Source: Piliocolobus tephrosceles (lineage: Eukaryota; Chordata; Mammalia; Primates; Cercopithecidae). From it: a stretch of 64,000 nt of DNA. Made by a program: the position numbers and the translations under genes. The stretch is from the NCBI RefSeq assembly GCF_002776525.5, contig NC_045439.1, forward strand, positions 121,523,548-121,587,547, read 5' to 3'. Positions within the stretch are counted from its first letter, which is position 1, and each line of letters begins with the position of its first letter. Below, piece after piece: positions 48,554-59,719 of the stretch. A model generated the notes under the pieces. That model did no database searches, was not told the DNA's origin, and saw nothing but the letters and a program-made list of their open reading frames with translations.

Positions 48554-48757
48554 AAAGCATTAGGAGATATACCTAATGTAAATGACAAGTTAATGGGTGC
48601 AGCACACCAACATGGCACATGTATACATATGTAACAAATCTGCACGTTGTGCACATGTACCCTAGAACTTAAAGTATAATAAAAATAGATAAATAAATAA
48701 ATAAAAATAAAAAACAAATAAATAAAATAAAGTAAACCAAACAAAATTTTTTTTTTA

Positions 48758-48771
48758 AAAAGGCTCAACTG
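48758..48771 (+). repeat. 3' target-site duplication of the plus-strand L1
   Basis: AAAAGGCTCAACTG, identical to 42541-42554, follows directly after the A/T-rich L1 tail. Confidence 0.95.
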
Positions 48772-49379
48772 TGGTTACAGGGGCTCTAGTAATTGACTCC
48801 ATTTCCCCAATTTCATCAAATGAATAGGCATTCCTTCCTAAAGGAACTTCAAATATGATTAATACAAGGTTGAGTTGAAGGAAGAGAAAGGACTGTAGAA
48901 GAAACAAGTAAGCCAAAGAACCGCTTTTATAGTAAACATGTGAATCTTGCTGCACAAACTAGGATTTGTGAGAAATGTCACGTGTTCTTTAATGAAGCTG
49001 GCTTTGAGATCCCCATCCCTCTGAATTGATGGGAAATTCAATTTTAGTTATTGTTAGAGTGTTCTCTCCTCTCTGCCATCTCCCCAGGATACACAAAAGT
49101 CCTGAAATTCCTCTGCAGAACAGCCTATTTAGGAAGGCCCCTGGCAACTGGTCCCTGGTCATATTTCAAGCTCCTATAGCTCCATGAAAATGGGAGACTC
49201 GCTGCAACATCATATGTGCTTTCAGGAACGTTTGCACCTGCAAGCCCTGCATCTAGGGTGTGCCTCCTGGAAAGCATGAGCCATTCCTCACTGAGGACTT
49301 GCTCCCTCCCTGGAATGGTTTAAGGGAGTGGGGTTCTGTCCTTGGTAATTTTCATCCTGATCCTCCTATCATTCCAGTT
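48772..49379. other. unassigned non-coding DNA
   Basis: Nothing recognised. Confidence 0.4.
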
Positions 49380-49500
49380 GCAGCTGAGAAGTCACTTCTG
49401 CAGGGAGGCCTTTCCTGACCACCTAATACATCATCCCCATTCCTAGCATATTCATTATTATCTTTAAAGTATTTATTTATATCTAAATTAATGTGGTTCA
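49380..49500 (+). mobile_element. L2: L2 3' fragment, sense
   Basis: AGAAGTCACTTCTGCAGGGA, GGCCTTTCCTGACCACCTAA and ATTATCTTTAAAGTATTTAT match the L2 3' region. Confidence 0.65.
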
Positions 49501-49554
49501 GTAATTTTGATTACTTATTTCCCACCTTCCTTTAGCTCCTCCCCATATTAATAA

Positions 49555-49770
49555 TAACATCAAACATTTATTGAAAGCTTACTGTATGAATCCAATGGAT
49601 TTACAACTGGACTCCTTTAATGCTCAAAATAAGCCTGTGATATGGGTTCCGTTTCATCAAGCCCCTTTTTAAGCAAGTGAGACCCTGAGGCTCAGAGAGG
49701 TTAAATAACTTATTGAAGGCAATCCAGCCAGAATTACTGAGCCATGATTTAAACCCAAAGTGTTCGTCTC
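49555..49770 (-). mobile_element. MIR: MIR relic, antisense
   Basis: ATTGAAAGCTTACTGTATGA, CTCAAAATAAGCCTGTGATA, CTGAGGCTCAGAGAGGTTAA, and GCCATGATTTAAACCCAAAG follow the antisense MIR order. Confidence 0.75.
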
Positions 49771-50034
49771 TAGAGTCCTACTGCTTAACTACTATGTCAT
49801 TTAGCATTTCCCCAATTATTATCACTCACTCAGAATTTTCTCTCTGATTACTAAGAATATATCCAACATTCCCTTTCTTCCCCCCAACTCTTTCTTCCTT
49901 TTTTCAGTACTTATTTAGATATAACTTGAATTTGCTAACTTATTTTCTCATTTTATATCCCTAGCCCTTGGTTTTAATTTTTCTTCTTGCTGGAGTAATT
50001 ATTTTAATAAATATTTAAGCAGTGTTTTATATGA
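49771..50034. other. unassigned A+T-rich DNA
   Basis: No feature recognised; it leads into the antisense L1M-like sequence. Confidence 0.4.
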
Positions 50035-50435
50035 TAAAACTTTTGGGGCCTGGTATGCCTGAGAATATCTTTATTTCACCATCCTATTTAAATGATTGGT
50101 TCAAACAAACCTAGACTTTCATATCTAACCAAACATCTGGATTTGTTCGAACCAACAGCCATTAACCAAAAAACAAAAACAAAAAAATCCTGGTTTTGAA
50201 GTTCCTTTTCTTTTTAATACTTGAAAAATATCATCAGTTGTGCTATATCCAGGGTTACTGAGACCTCTGATGTCAATCTGATTATTTTTCCTTTGAAGAT
50301 GATCTGCTTTTTTCTTCTAGCCAAAAGGTTTTAGAATTTTTTCTTCATCTTTTGTGTTCTTCTTCTAAATGTGTATGGATTTTAAAATTATTCTTGTTTA
50401 ACACTCTACAAGCCCTTTCAGACTGAGATATTAAT
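50035..50435 (-). mobile_element. L1M: ancient L1M/HAL1-like fragment, antisense, part 1
   Basis: GCCTGGTATGCCTGAGAATA, CTTTATTTCACCATCCTATT, TTTAGAATTTTTTCTTCATC and similar blocks resemble the antisense ORF1-C-terminal region of old L1M or HAL1 elements. The match seems to resume after 50880, so a later insertion may separate two parts. Confidence 0.5.
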
Positions 50436-50439
50436 ATAT

Positions 50440-50880
50440 TGTATATCAGCTTTCCGTTGCTGTATAATAAACATGCCAGAACTTGGTGGCTTAACAAGCA
50501 ACCTTTTCTTTGTTTGTGATTCTATGGGTTAGCAATTAGGGCTGGGTTCTGCTGGTGCCTCTTCACAGCCACTTATCAGATAAATGGCTCTGCTTCTAGT
50601 GTCAATTGACAGTCAGCGAATAATAGAATAATGAGGGCCACTGGGCCATGTGTTTCTCATCATCCATCTGGCTAGCTTGGGCTCACTCACAGAGTGGCTC
50701 AGTTCAAAAAGCAACGAAAGATGGTAAGTCCCAGTGTGCCACACTTTTCAAATCTCTGCTGGCATCAATTTTGTTCTTTTCTCGTTGGCTAAAACAAGTC
50801 ACCTGACTACGCCTAGAGTGCGGTCTGGGAGAGCCAACGGGCATGGCTATAGGGAGGTAAAACAATGTGGGGACCCTTTT
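50440..50880 (-). mobile_element. LTR-like interspersed repeat, antisense
   Basis: CAGCTTTCCGTTGCTGTATA, ATAAACATGCCAGAACTTGG, TGGCTTAACAAGC, and ATTCTATGGGTTAGCAATTA match the start of a frequent antisense mammalian repeat that I believe is an LTR of the MaLR/ERVL type. The 3' limit is uncertain and the family name is not secure. Confidence 0.5.
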
Positions 50881-51240
50881 TGCAAAATCTGTCACATCAT
50901 CCTTTAATTCTGAAAAAATCTTGATGACATTTCTAAGTATTTTCTCATCAACGCTTACTTTTGCTCTCTCTGAGATCCCTAACATAGAAATATTAATTTC
51001 CATTTTTCTCCTTCATCTCTCTTAACTTTTACTTGGATAGTTTGACTGTTTTAATCTCTGTGGGAGGGTTCTTGACCTGATTTTTTACTTTACGTGTTCA
51101 TTTCGTGACTACGTGCATTCTGATTTGTTCTCAAGTGATCTGTTGTGTTCCTTATGTTAACAATTATATTTTTCATGCCTAGCATCTTCAGTCAGTTTTT
51201 CTTTGACTGTGTTTGCTTCCTGTCTCCAGAATCCTCCTTT
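50880..51240 (-). mobile_element. L1M: ancient L1M/HAL1-like fragment, antisense, part 2
   Basis: The minus strand includes a KILRNVIKIFSELKDDVTDF frame (around 50890-50950) and preceding EINISMLGISERAKV, with spacing like L1 or HAL1 ORF1 C-terminal text. Further T-rich blocks continue to about 51240. It is a decayed relic. Confidence 0.45.
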
Positions 51241-51639
51241 ACCCTAGTAAAGGGTATTATCTTATACCCTATTATCCTAGTATAGAGTACTTCCTATACT
51301 TATTTTAAATTTGTTTCTGTCTGGTTTATTAAGTTTGAGTCTTTGCTTTCTGGTTTCCCTTTGTTGCTTTATTTGAGGGTACAGAGATATTGTCACCTTT
51401 TCTCTAAGACTCATATTACCCTGAGAATATCAACTGCCTTGGCTGATAGTGGGCATATGAAAGAAAGAGTCCTTGCACGGGACCTGAGGCTCAGATCCCT
51501 AGTGAGTTAGGGAGCTGGCATGGTGCAAAAAAAAAAAAAACACACGAAATCTCTGGGCACCATTTCCTAGATACGCCTCAACTCCCAAATAAGTTACTTT
51601 GAACCTCAAACTACATCCTCCAGTTTTCAGAATAGTAGC
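51241..51639. other. unassigned DNA with a duplicated 55-bp module
   Basis: Positions 51418-51470 are similar to 51890-51943. A run of 14 A is at 51528-51541. No gene. Confidence 0.5.
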
Positions 51640-51868
51640 TAAGACTGCTTGAGCACTTAGTATGTATCAGTTTTAAGTACTTTTACATGTATTGCATCTT
51701 TTTAACCACCTAAGAGGTGGGTAATATTATGTCCACTTTAGAGATGAGAAACAGAGACAGAGAGAAAGTAACTTTCCTGAAGTCACAGAAAAGTAAATGA
51801 TGGGGACAGGATTGAAATCTAGACAGTCTAGCTTCAGAGCCCATGTTCTTAATCTTTATACTATGGAG
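51640..51868 (-). mobile_element. MIR: MIR, antisense, nearly full length
   Basis: GCACTTAGTATGTATCAGTT, CTTTTACATGTATTGCATCT, CTAAGAGGTGGGTAATATTA, AGAGATGAGAAACAGAGACA, GAGAAAGTAACTTTCCTGAA, and ATGTTCTTAATCTTTATACT follow the antisense MIR to its 5' end. Confidence 0.85.
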
Positions 51869-51980
51869 TGGGGAGGGTTGGAGAAGAGGGACCTGAGAAT
51901 ATCAACCACCTTGGCTGATAGTGAGTGTGTGAGGGAGGGTCCCCCTTTCTCCAGCCCTTCCCATTCCATAGTATAAAGAT
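51852..51980 (+). other. long imperfect hairpin from opposed MIR ends
   Basis: The arms 51852-51885 and 51947-51980 are 34 bases each and differ at three positions, all of which are G-U wobble in a plus-strand RNA. Pairing continues inward: AGGGACC-type bases (51888-51893) with 51938-51943, and TATCAACCA (51899-51907) with TGGCTGATA (51912-51920) with one mismatch. The fold is seen directly; transcription and processing are unknown. Confidence 0.85.
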
Positions 51981-52040
51981 GAAGAGCACAGGCTCTGAAG
52001 GCGTCAGGACTTCTGCCTGACCCAGTTTTATCTGCTCTCC
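51960..52040 (+). mobile_element. MIR: MIR 5' fragment, sense
   Basis: CCATAGTATAAAGATGAAGA, GCACAGGCTCTGAAGGCGTC and CTTCTGCCTGACCCAG correspond to the MIR 5' half. It faces the antisense copy that ends at 51868, which makes the hairpin above. Confidence 0.65.
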
Positions 52041-52804
52041 ACCCAGGTGCACTCCAACACTGCCCTGACATTCCCCTGATGCTTCTAGCTGCTGCTAAGC
52101 CAGCAGGACTGTTTTTCTGCCTGGCAAGAAATTTTCTGCTTGTAGCAATGTGAGAGAATGATCAAGATATAACCAGAACACTCTTTTCTGTAGTCTGTTC
52201 CCAATCTTGGCACCAGATCCTCTACCCCTTTCTACACTCACTGCCCCCACCCCTGCCCCGTCATTACATACCCTGAGACCCAATCACCATTTGCCTCACC
52301 AGTATCTTTTTACCTTTTGTGGGGGTTTTATGCCATGTTATTAGATGCATCCAACTTGTTTATGTGACAGCTTTGGGGCTGGTTCAGAGGAAGGAGCCAG
52401 CATCACATATTAGGTCACCATCTAGGCAGGAAACATCTGTGTATGTAATTTCCGAAGTAACTTATTCACTAATCCTAGCCCCAGTGAACATCTAGCTCCA
52501 TGAGTGCTGACCTCTCCTCTTCACCAGGTATTTCCTTCTGGCTCATATTCAATCCCCAAAATCAACACAAGATTTTTTGTTATCTTATCAGTCTTTAAAG
52601 TTTATTGGCCTTCTGCAAAAATGGATCTCTATACATACTTACATACATATAAACATCCAGACTCAGAGCTAAAATTGACCTTATAACAGGCAACATTTTT
52701 GAGTCCTTCCTTTTCTCCTTCTTAACATTGATATTTAATCCCTCATTGTTTGAGCATTTTTAACAGTTTTCCTAAATAATACAGGCATCTAGATCTCTCT
52801 CTAG
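52041..52804. other. unassigned non-coding DNA
   Basis: Nothing recognised. Confidence 0.4.
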
Positions 52805-52816
52805 CCACACAGCACT
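52805..52816 (-). repeat. target-site duplication at the 3' end of the minus-strand L1
   Basis: CCACACAGCACT here matches 59275-59286. It directly abuts the T-run that is the L1 poly-A tail on the minus strand. The last T may belong to that tail. Confidence 0.85.
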
Positions 52817-53039
52817 TTTTTTTTATTTTATCACTATTACACTTTAAGTTCTGGGATACATGTGCAGAATGTGCAGGTTTGTTACATAGGTATACATGTG
52901 ACATGGTGGTTTGCTGCACCCATCAACCTATCATCTACATTAAGTATTTCTCCTAATGCTAGTCCACCCCTAGCCCCCCATCCCCCAACAGGTCCTAGTG
53001 TGTGATGTTCCCCTCTCTGCGTCCATGTATTCTCATTGT

Positions 53040-56000
53040 TCAACTCCCACTTATCAGTGAGAACATGTGGTGTTTGATTTTCTGTTCCTGTGTTAGTTTG
53101 CTGAGAATGATGGTTTCAACCTTTATCCATGTCACTGCAAAGGACACGAACTCATCCTCTTGTAAGGCTGCATAGTGTTCCATGGTGTATATTTGCCACA
53201 TATTCTTTATCCAGTCTATCATTGATGGGCATTAAGGTTAGTTCCAAGTCTTCGCTATTGTGAACAGCACTGCAATAAATATATGTGTGCATGTGTTTTT
53301 ATAGCGGAATGATTCATAATCCATTGGGTATTTACCGAGTAATGGGATTGCTAGGTCAAATGGTATTTCTGGTTCTAGATCCTTGAGGAATTGCCACACT
53401 ATCTTCCACAATGGTTGAAATAATTTACATTCCCACCAACAGTGTAAATGTGCTCTTATTTCTCCACATCCTCTCCAGCATCTGTAGTTTCCTAACTTTT
53501 TAATGATCACCATTCTAACTGGCATGAGATGATATCTCATTGTGGTTTTGATTTGCATTTCTCTAACGACCAGTGACAATTCGCTTTTTTTCCTGTTTGT
53601 TGGTCATATAAAGGTCTTCTTTTGAGAAATGTCTGTTCATATCCTTTGCCAACTTTTTGGTGGGTTGTTTATTTCTTGTAAATTTGTTTAAGTTCCTTTT
53701 GATTCTGGACATTAGCCCTTTGTCAGATGGATAGATTATGAAGATTTTCTCCCATTCTGTAGGTTGCCTGTTCACTCTGATGATAATTTCTTTTTCTATG
53801 CAGAAGCTCTTTAGTTTAAATAGATGCCATTTCTCAGTTTTGGCTTTTGTTGCCTTCGCTTTTGGTGTTTTAGTCAGGAAGTCTTTGCCCATACCTATGT
53901 ACTGAATGGTATTGCCTTGGATTTTCTTTTAGGGTTTTTGTGGTTTTAGGTCTTACATTTAAGTCTTTAATCCATCTTTAGTTAATTTTCTTATAAGGCG
54001 TAAAGAAGAGGTCCAGTTTCAGTTTTCTGCATATGGCTCGCCAGTTTTCCCAACACCATTTATTAAATAGGAAATCCTTTCCTCATTGCTTGCTTTTAGT
54101 TTTTTCAAAGATCAGATGGTTGTAGATGTGTGGTGTTATTTCTGAGGCCTCTGTTCTGTTCTATTGTTCTATATGTCTGTTTTGGTACCAGAACTATGCT
54201 CTTTTGGTTACTGTAACCTTGTAGTATAGTTTGAAGTCAGGCAGTGTGATGCCTCCAGCTTTGTTCTTTTTGCTTAGGATTGTCTTGGCTATATGGGATC
54301 TTTTTTGGTTCCATATGAAATTTAAAGTAGTTTTTTTCTAATTCTGTGAAGAAAGTCAGTGATAGCTTGATGGAGATAGCATTGAATCTATAAATTACTT
54401 TGGGCAGTATGGCCATTTTCACAGTATTGATCCTTCCTATCCATGAACATGGAATGTTTTTTCCATTTGTTTGTGTCCTCTTTTATTTCCTTGAACAGTG
54501 GTTTGTAGTTCTCCTTGAAGAGGTCCTTCACATCCCTTGTAAGTTGTACAGATATTCGCTTTGTAGCAATTGTGAATGGGAATTCACTCATGATTTAGCT
54601 CTCTGTTTGTCTATTATTGGCATATAGGAATGCTTGTGATTTTTGCACATTGACTTTGTATCCTGCGACTTTGCTGAAGTTGCTTATCAGCTTAAGGAGA
54701 TTTGGGGCTGAGACGATGGGGTTTTCTAAATCCACGATCTTATCATCTGCAAACAGATTATTTGACTTCCTCTTTTCCTCTTTAAATATACTTTATTTCT
54801 TTCTCTTGCCTGATTGTCTTGGCCAGAACTTCCAATATTATGTTGAATAGGACTGGTGAGAGAGAACATCCTTGTCCTGTGCCAGTTTTCAAAGTGAATG
54901 CTTCCAGTTTTTGCCCAATCAATATGATGTTGGCTGTGGGTTTGTCCTAAATAGCTCTTATTATTTTGAGATATGTTCCATCAGTACCTAGTTTATTGGG
55001 AGTTTTTAGCATGATGGGCTGTTGAATTTTATTGAAGGCCTTTTCTCCATCTGTTGAGATAATCATGTGGTTTTTGTAATTGGTTCTATTTACGTGATGG
55101 ATTACATTTTTTGATTTGTGTATGTTGAACCAGTCTTGCATCCCCAGGATGAACCCGACTTGATCATGATGCATAATCTTTTTGATGTGCTGCTGGATTC
55201 AGTTTGCCAGTATTTTATTGAGTATTTTTGCATCAATGTTCATCAGGGATATTGGCCTGAAATTTTCTTTTTTTGTTTTGTCTCTGCCGGGTTTTGATAT
55301 CAGGATGATGCTGGTCTCATAAAATGAGTTAGGGAGGAGTCCCTCTCTTTCTATTTTTTGGAGTAGTTTCAGAAGGAATGGTACCAGCTCCTCATTGTAC
55401 CTCTGGTAAAATTCGACTGTGAATCCATATGGTCCTGGGCTTTTTTGATTGATAAGCTGTTAATTACTGCCTCAATTTCAGAACTTGTTATCGATCTATT
55501 CAGGGAATTAGCTTCTTCCTGGTCTAGTCTTGGGAGGGTGTATGTGTCCAGGAATGTATCTATTTCTTGTAGATTTTCTAGTTTATTTGCATAGAGGTGT
55601 TTCTAGTATTCACTGATGGTAGTTTGTATTTATGTGGGATCAGTTGTGATATCTCCTTTATCATTTTTTTATTGTGTCCATTTGATTCTTTTCTCTTCTT
55701 TATTAGTCTGACTAACAGTTCATCTATTTTGTTAATCTTTTCAAAAAAAATCAGCTCCTGTATTCACTGATTTTTTGAAGGGTTTTTCATGTCTCTACCT
55801 CCTTCAGTTCTGCTCTGATCTTAGTTATTTCTTGTCTTCTGCTAGCTTTTGAATTTGTTTGCTCTTGCTTCTCTAGTTCTTTTAATTGCGATGTTGGGGT
55901 GTCGATTTTAGATCTTTTTTGCTTTCTGATGTGGGCATTTAGTGCTATAAATTTCCCTTTAAACACTGCTTCAGCTGTGTCCCAGAGATTCTGGTACATT

Positions 56001-56850
56001 GTGTTTTTGTTCTCATTGGTTTCAAATAACTATTTATTTCTCCCTTAATTTGGTTATTTACCCAGCAAGTCATTCAGGTGCAGGTTGTTTAGTTTCCATG
56101 CAGTTGTGTAGTTTTGAGTGAGTTTCTTAATTCTGAGTTCTAATTTGATTGCACTGTGGTCTGAGAGACTCTTTGTTATGATATCTGTTCTTTTGCAATT
56201 GCTGAGAAGTGTTTTCCTTCCAATTGAGTGTGGTCAATTTTAGAATAAGTGTGACGTGGTGCTGAGAAGAATGTATATTCTGTTAATTTGGAGTGGGCAG
56301 TTCTTTAGATGTCTATTAGGTCTGCTTGGTCCACAGCTGAGTTCAAGTCCTGAATATCCTTGTTAATTTTCTGTCTCGTTGATCTGTTTAATATTCACAG
56401 TGGGGTGTTAAAGTCTCCCACTATTATTGTGTGGGAGTCTAAGTGTCTTTGTGGGTCTCTAAGAACTTGCTTTAGGAATCTGGTGTTCCTGTATTGGTGC
56501 ATATATATTTAGGATGATTAGCTGTTCTTGTTACATTAATCCCTTTATCATTATGTAATGCCCTTCTTTGTCTTTTTTGATCTTTGTTGGTTTAAAATCT
56601 GTTTTATCAGAGACTAGGGTTGCAACCCCTGCTTTTTTTTTTTTTGCTTTCCATTTGCTTGGTAAATATTCCTCCATCCCTTTATTTTAAGCCTGTGTGT
56701 GTCTTTGCACATGATATGGGTCTTCTGAATACAGCACACCAATGGGTCTTGACTCGTTATCCAATTTGCCAGTCTGTGTCTTTTAATTGGGGTATTTAGC
56801 CCATTTACATTTAAGGTTAATATTGTTATGTGTGAATTTGATCCTGTCAT
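53040..56850 (-). pseudogene. L1 ORF2: L1 ORF2, multiply broken
   Basis: The start codon (minus strand, 56850-56848) opens 78 codons of endonuclease N-terminus (MTGSNSHITILTLNVNGLN) that run out at a T-tract on the plus strand near 56630. Further pieces: 55787-55999 (linker), 54947-55174 (HHDQVGFILGMQDWFNIH), FADD at 54753-54742, 54388-54591, 54237-54422, 53563-53892 and 53238-53579 (CWRGCGEIRAHLHCWWECK). The original stop is at 53042-53040. Full-length layout (3811 bases against 3828), but frameshifts and stops are throughout. It encoded the endonuclease and reverse transcriptase; it is now dead. Confidence 0.92.
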
Positions 56851-56915
56851 TATGATGCTAGCTGATTATTTTGCCCGTTAGTTGATGCAGTTTCTTCATA
56901 GTGTCAATGGTCTTT

Positions 56916-57925
56916 TCAATTTGGTATGTTTTTGCAGTGGCTGGTACCGATTTTTCCTTTCCATATTTAGTGCTTCCTTCAGGAGCCCTGGTGGTGACAA
57001 AATCTCTCAGCATTTGCTTGTCTCTAAAGGATTTTATTTCTCTTTTGCTTATGAAACTTTATTTGGCTGGATATAAAATTCTGGGTTGAAAATTTTTTTC
57101 TTTAAGAATGTTGAATATTGGCCCCCAGTCTCTTCTACCTGGTAGGCTTTCTGCAGAGAGACCTGCTGTTAGTCTGATGGCTTTCCCTTTGTGGGTAACC
57201 CAACATTTCTCTCTGGCTGCCCTTAACATTTTTTCCTTGATTTCAACCTTGAAGAATCTGAGGATTATGTGTCTTGAGTTTGCTCTTTTCAAGGAGTATC
57301 TTTGTGGTGTTCTCTGTATTTCCTGAATTTGAATGTTGGCCTGTCTTGCTAGGTCAGGGAAGTTCTCCTGGATCATATACTGAAGAGTGTTTCCTAACTT
57401 GGTTCCATTCTCCCCATCACTTTCAGGTACACTAATCAAACATAGATTTGGTCTTTTAACGCAGTCCCTTATTTCTTGGAGGCTTTGTTCTTTCCTTTTC
57501 ATTCCTTTTTCTCAAATCTTGTCTTCACGCTTTATTTATTAAGTTGATCTTCAGTCTCTGATATCCTTTCTTTCACTCGATCACGTCGGCTATTGATACT
57601 TGTGTATGCTTCCCAAAGTTCTCATGCTGTGTTTTTCAACCCCATCAGGTCATTTATGTTCTTCTCTAAACTGGTTATTCTAGTCAGCTATCTCTCTAAC
57701 CTGTTTTCAAGGTTCTTAGCTTCCTTGCATTGGGTTAGAACATGCTCCTTTAGCTCGGGGGAGTTTGTTATTGCCCACCTTCTGAAGTCTACTTCTGTCA
57801 ATTTGTCAAACTCATGCTTCATTTAGTTTTGTTCCCTTGCTGGTGAGGAGTTGTGATCCTTTAGAATAGAAGAGGTGTTCTGGTTTTCGGAATTTTTCAG
57901 CATTTTTGCGCTGGTTTTTCCTCAT
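56916..57925 (-). pseudogene. L1 ORF1: L1 ORF1, decayed
   Basis: The family start codon is at 57925-57923 (minus strand). The N-terminal part and coiled coil are broken by several stops; the early stop after TKLNEA is typical of the decay. The longest open piece is 147 codons at 57059-57502, which covers the RRM-like centre and part of the C-terminal domain (KRPNLCLISVPES, RDWGPIFNILKEKNFQPR). The original stop is at 56918-56916. It once encoded the RNA-binding chaperone of the L1 particle. Confidence 0.9.
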
Positions 57926-59274
57926 CTTCATGGATTTGCCTACCTTTGGTCTTTGATGTTGGTGATGGGGTTTGATGATGATGGGGTTTCTGTGTGGACA
58001 TGCTTTTTGTTGATGTTGATGCTATTCCTTTATGTTTGTTAGTTTTTCTTCTAACAATCAGGCCCCTCTGCTGCAGGTCTGCTGGAGTTTGCTGCAGGTC
58101 CACTCTAGACCCTCTTTGCCTGGGTATCACCAAAAGAGGCTGCAGAACAGCAAAGATTGCTGCCTGTTCCTTCCTCTGGAAGCTTCATACCAGAGGGGCA
58201 CCTGCCAGATGCCAGCCAGAGCTCTCCTGTATGAGGTGCCTGTTGACCCCTGCTGGGAGGTGTCTCCCAGTCAGGAGGCACGGGGGTCAGGGACCCACTT
58301 GAGGAGGCAGTCTGTCCCTTAGCAGAGCTTAAGTGCTATGCTGGTAGATCTGCTGCTCTCTTCAGAGCTGTCAGGTAGGAATCTTTGAGTCTGCTGAAGC
58401 TGTGCCCACAGCTGCCCCTTCCCCAAGGTGCTCTGTCCCAGGGAGATAGGAGTTTTATCTATAAGCCCCTGACTGGGCCTGCTGCCTTTCTTTCAGAGAT
58501 GCCCTGCCTAGAGAGGAAGATTCTAGAGAGGTAGTCTGGCTACAGTGGCTTTGCTGAGCAGCAGTGGTCCCTGTTCGAACTTCCAGGTGTCTTTGTTTAC
58601 ACTGTGAGGGGAAAAACCGCCTGCTCAAGCCTCAGTAATGGTGGACCCCTCTCCCCCATCCAAGCTGGAGCATCCCAGGTCGACTTCAGACTGTTGTGCT
58701 GGCAGTGAGAATTTCAAGCCAGTGGGTCTTAGTTTTCTGGACTCCATGGGGATGGGATCTGCTGAGCAAGACCACTTGGCTCCCTGGCTTCAGCCCCGTT
58801 TCCAGGGGAGTGGATGGTTCTGTCTTTCTGGTATTCCAGGCACCACTGGGGTATGAAAAAAACTCCTGCAGCTAGCTTGGTGTCTTCCCAAATGGCTGTC
58901 CAGTTTTGTGCTTGAAACCAAGGGCCCTGGTGGTATAAGCACCTGAGGGAATTTCCTGGTCTGTGGGTTGCAAAGACCATGGGAAAAGTGTAGTATCTGG
59001 GCCAGAGTGCACCATTCCTCACAGTACAGTCCCTCATGGCTCCCCTTAACTAGGGGAGGGAGTTCCCTGACCTCTTGTGCTTCCTGGGTGAGGTGACACC
59101 CCACCCTGCTTTGGCTCACCCTCCGTGGGCTGCACCAACTATCTAACGAGTCCCAGTGAGATGAGCCGGTACCTCAGTTAGAAATGCAGAAGTCATCTGC
59201 CTTCTATATAGATCTCCCTGGGAGCTGCACACCAGAACTGTTCCTATTCGGCCATCTTATGCCCACTATTATTC
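57926..59274 (-). promoter_or_regulatory. L1 5' untranslated region with promoter remnant
   Basis: On the minus strand it begins near GGGCATAAGATGGCCGAATA. A YY1-type AAGATGGC lies at 59258-59251. It is longer than that of the plus-strand L1 (about 1.35 against 1.03 kb). Ten bases at 59265-59274 do not look like L1 and precede the target-site duplication. Confidence 0.7.
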
Positions 59275-59286
59275 CCACACAGCACT
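59275..59286 (-). repeat. target-site duplication at the 5' end of the minus-strand L1
   Basis: CCACACAGCACT, identical to 52805-52816. Confidence 0.85.
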
Positions 59287-59719
59287 ACTACATATGTCTA
59301 GGACTGCACTTTTTGGTTCTGAGTAGCCTGGGGTCTTCTTCTTGCTCCTTTCCTGAATTGTAGCCATTCCTTTAAAATTTAGTTCTTATGTCCCTACCTC
59401 CCTGAGACCCTTCCCTTGCTGCTCAGTCCAAAGCAACCTCTCTGAACCTACATAGCACAGAGACTGTAAAAGCCTCACACATGCAGTATTTGCTCCTTTT
59501 TATGTGAGTGTCTGCATTCAGGTTCTGCAGACTCCCTACTAGGCTATCTATAGTCCTTCACAAGACTAATCCCAAAGCTTGAGGTCAAGACATTTAAGTT
59601 CTGAATGTCCCCCTACCTTACAGATATCCCCTTTCCTTTTCCAATTTATTTCAACTTACAAAATAGTTTAGATATAAAAATAAACTTTTCTGCATTGGCA
59701 ATAGGATTATGGATGTGTG
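59287..59719. other. unassigned non-coding DNA
   Basis: A weak L2-like block (TGTCCCTACCTCCCTGAGAC, near 59390) is not enough for a call. Confidence 0.4.

Larger units (their letters stand above)
42554..48757 (+). mobile_element. L1PA: full-length primate L1, sense
   Basis: This 6.2 kb element has a 5' untranslated region starting GGGGGCACGCCCAAGATGGC, ORF1, ORF2, a 3' untranslated region with a G-rich tract, and an A-rich tail (48684-48757). A perfect 14-bp duplication brackets it. The 5' region resembles older L1PA subfamilies; both ORFs are broken, so the copy cannot move by itself. Confidence 0.96.
52816..59274 (-). mobile_element. L1PA/L1PB: near full-length older primate L1, antisense
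   Basis: From its 3' end at 52816 (T-run, then GTTCTGGGATACATGTGCAG) to its 5' end around 59264 (GGCCATCTTATGCCC on the plus strand) the element contains the 3' region, ORF2, ORF1 and a long 5' untranslated region of about 1.35 kb. Divergence and many stops make it older than the plus-strand L1; the 5' region and ORF1 style suggest L1PA8+ or L1PB. An 11-12-bp duplication flanks it. Confidence 0.94.

Noticed and set aside
42554..48757. Active, retrotransposition-competent L1
   Set aside because: ORF1 and ORF2 both carry stops and frameshifts, so it cannot be autonomous.
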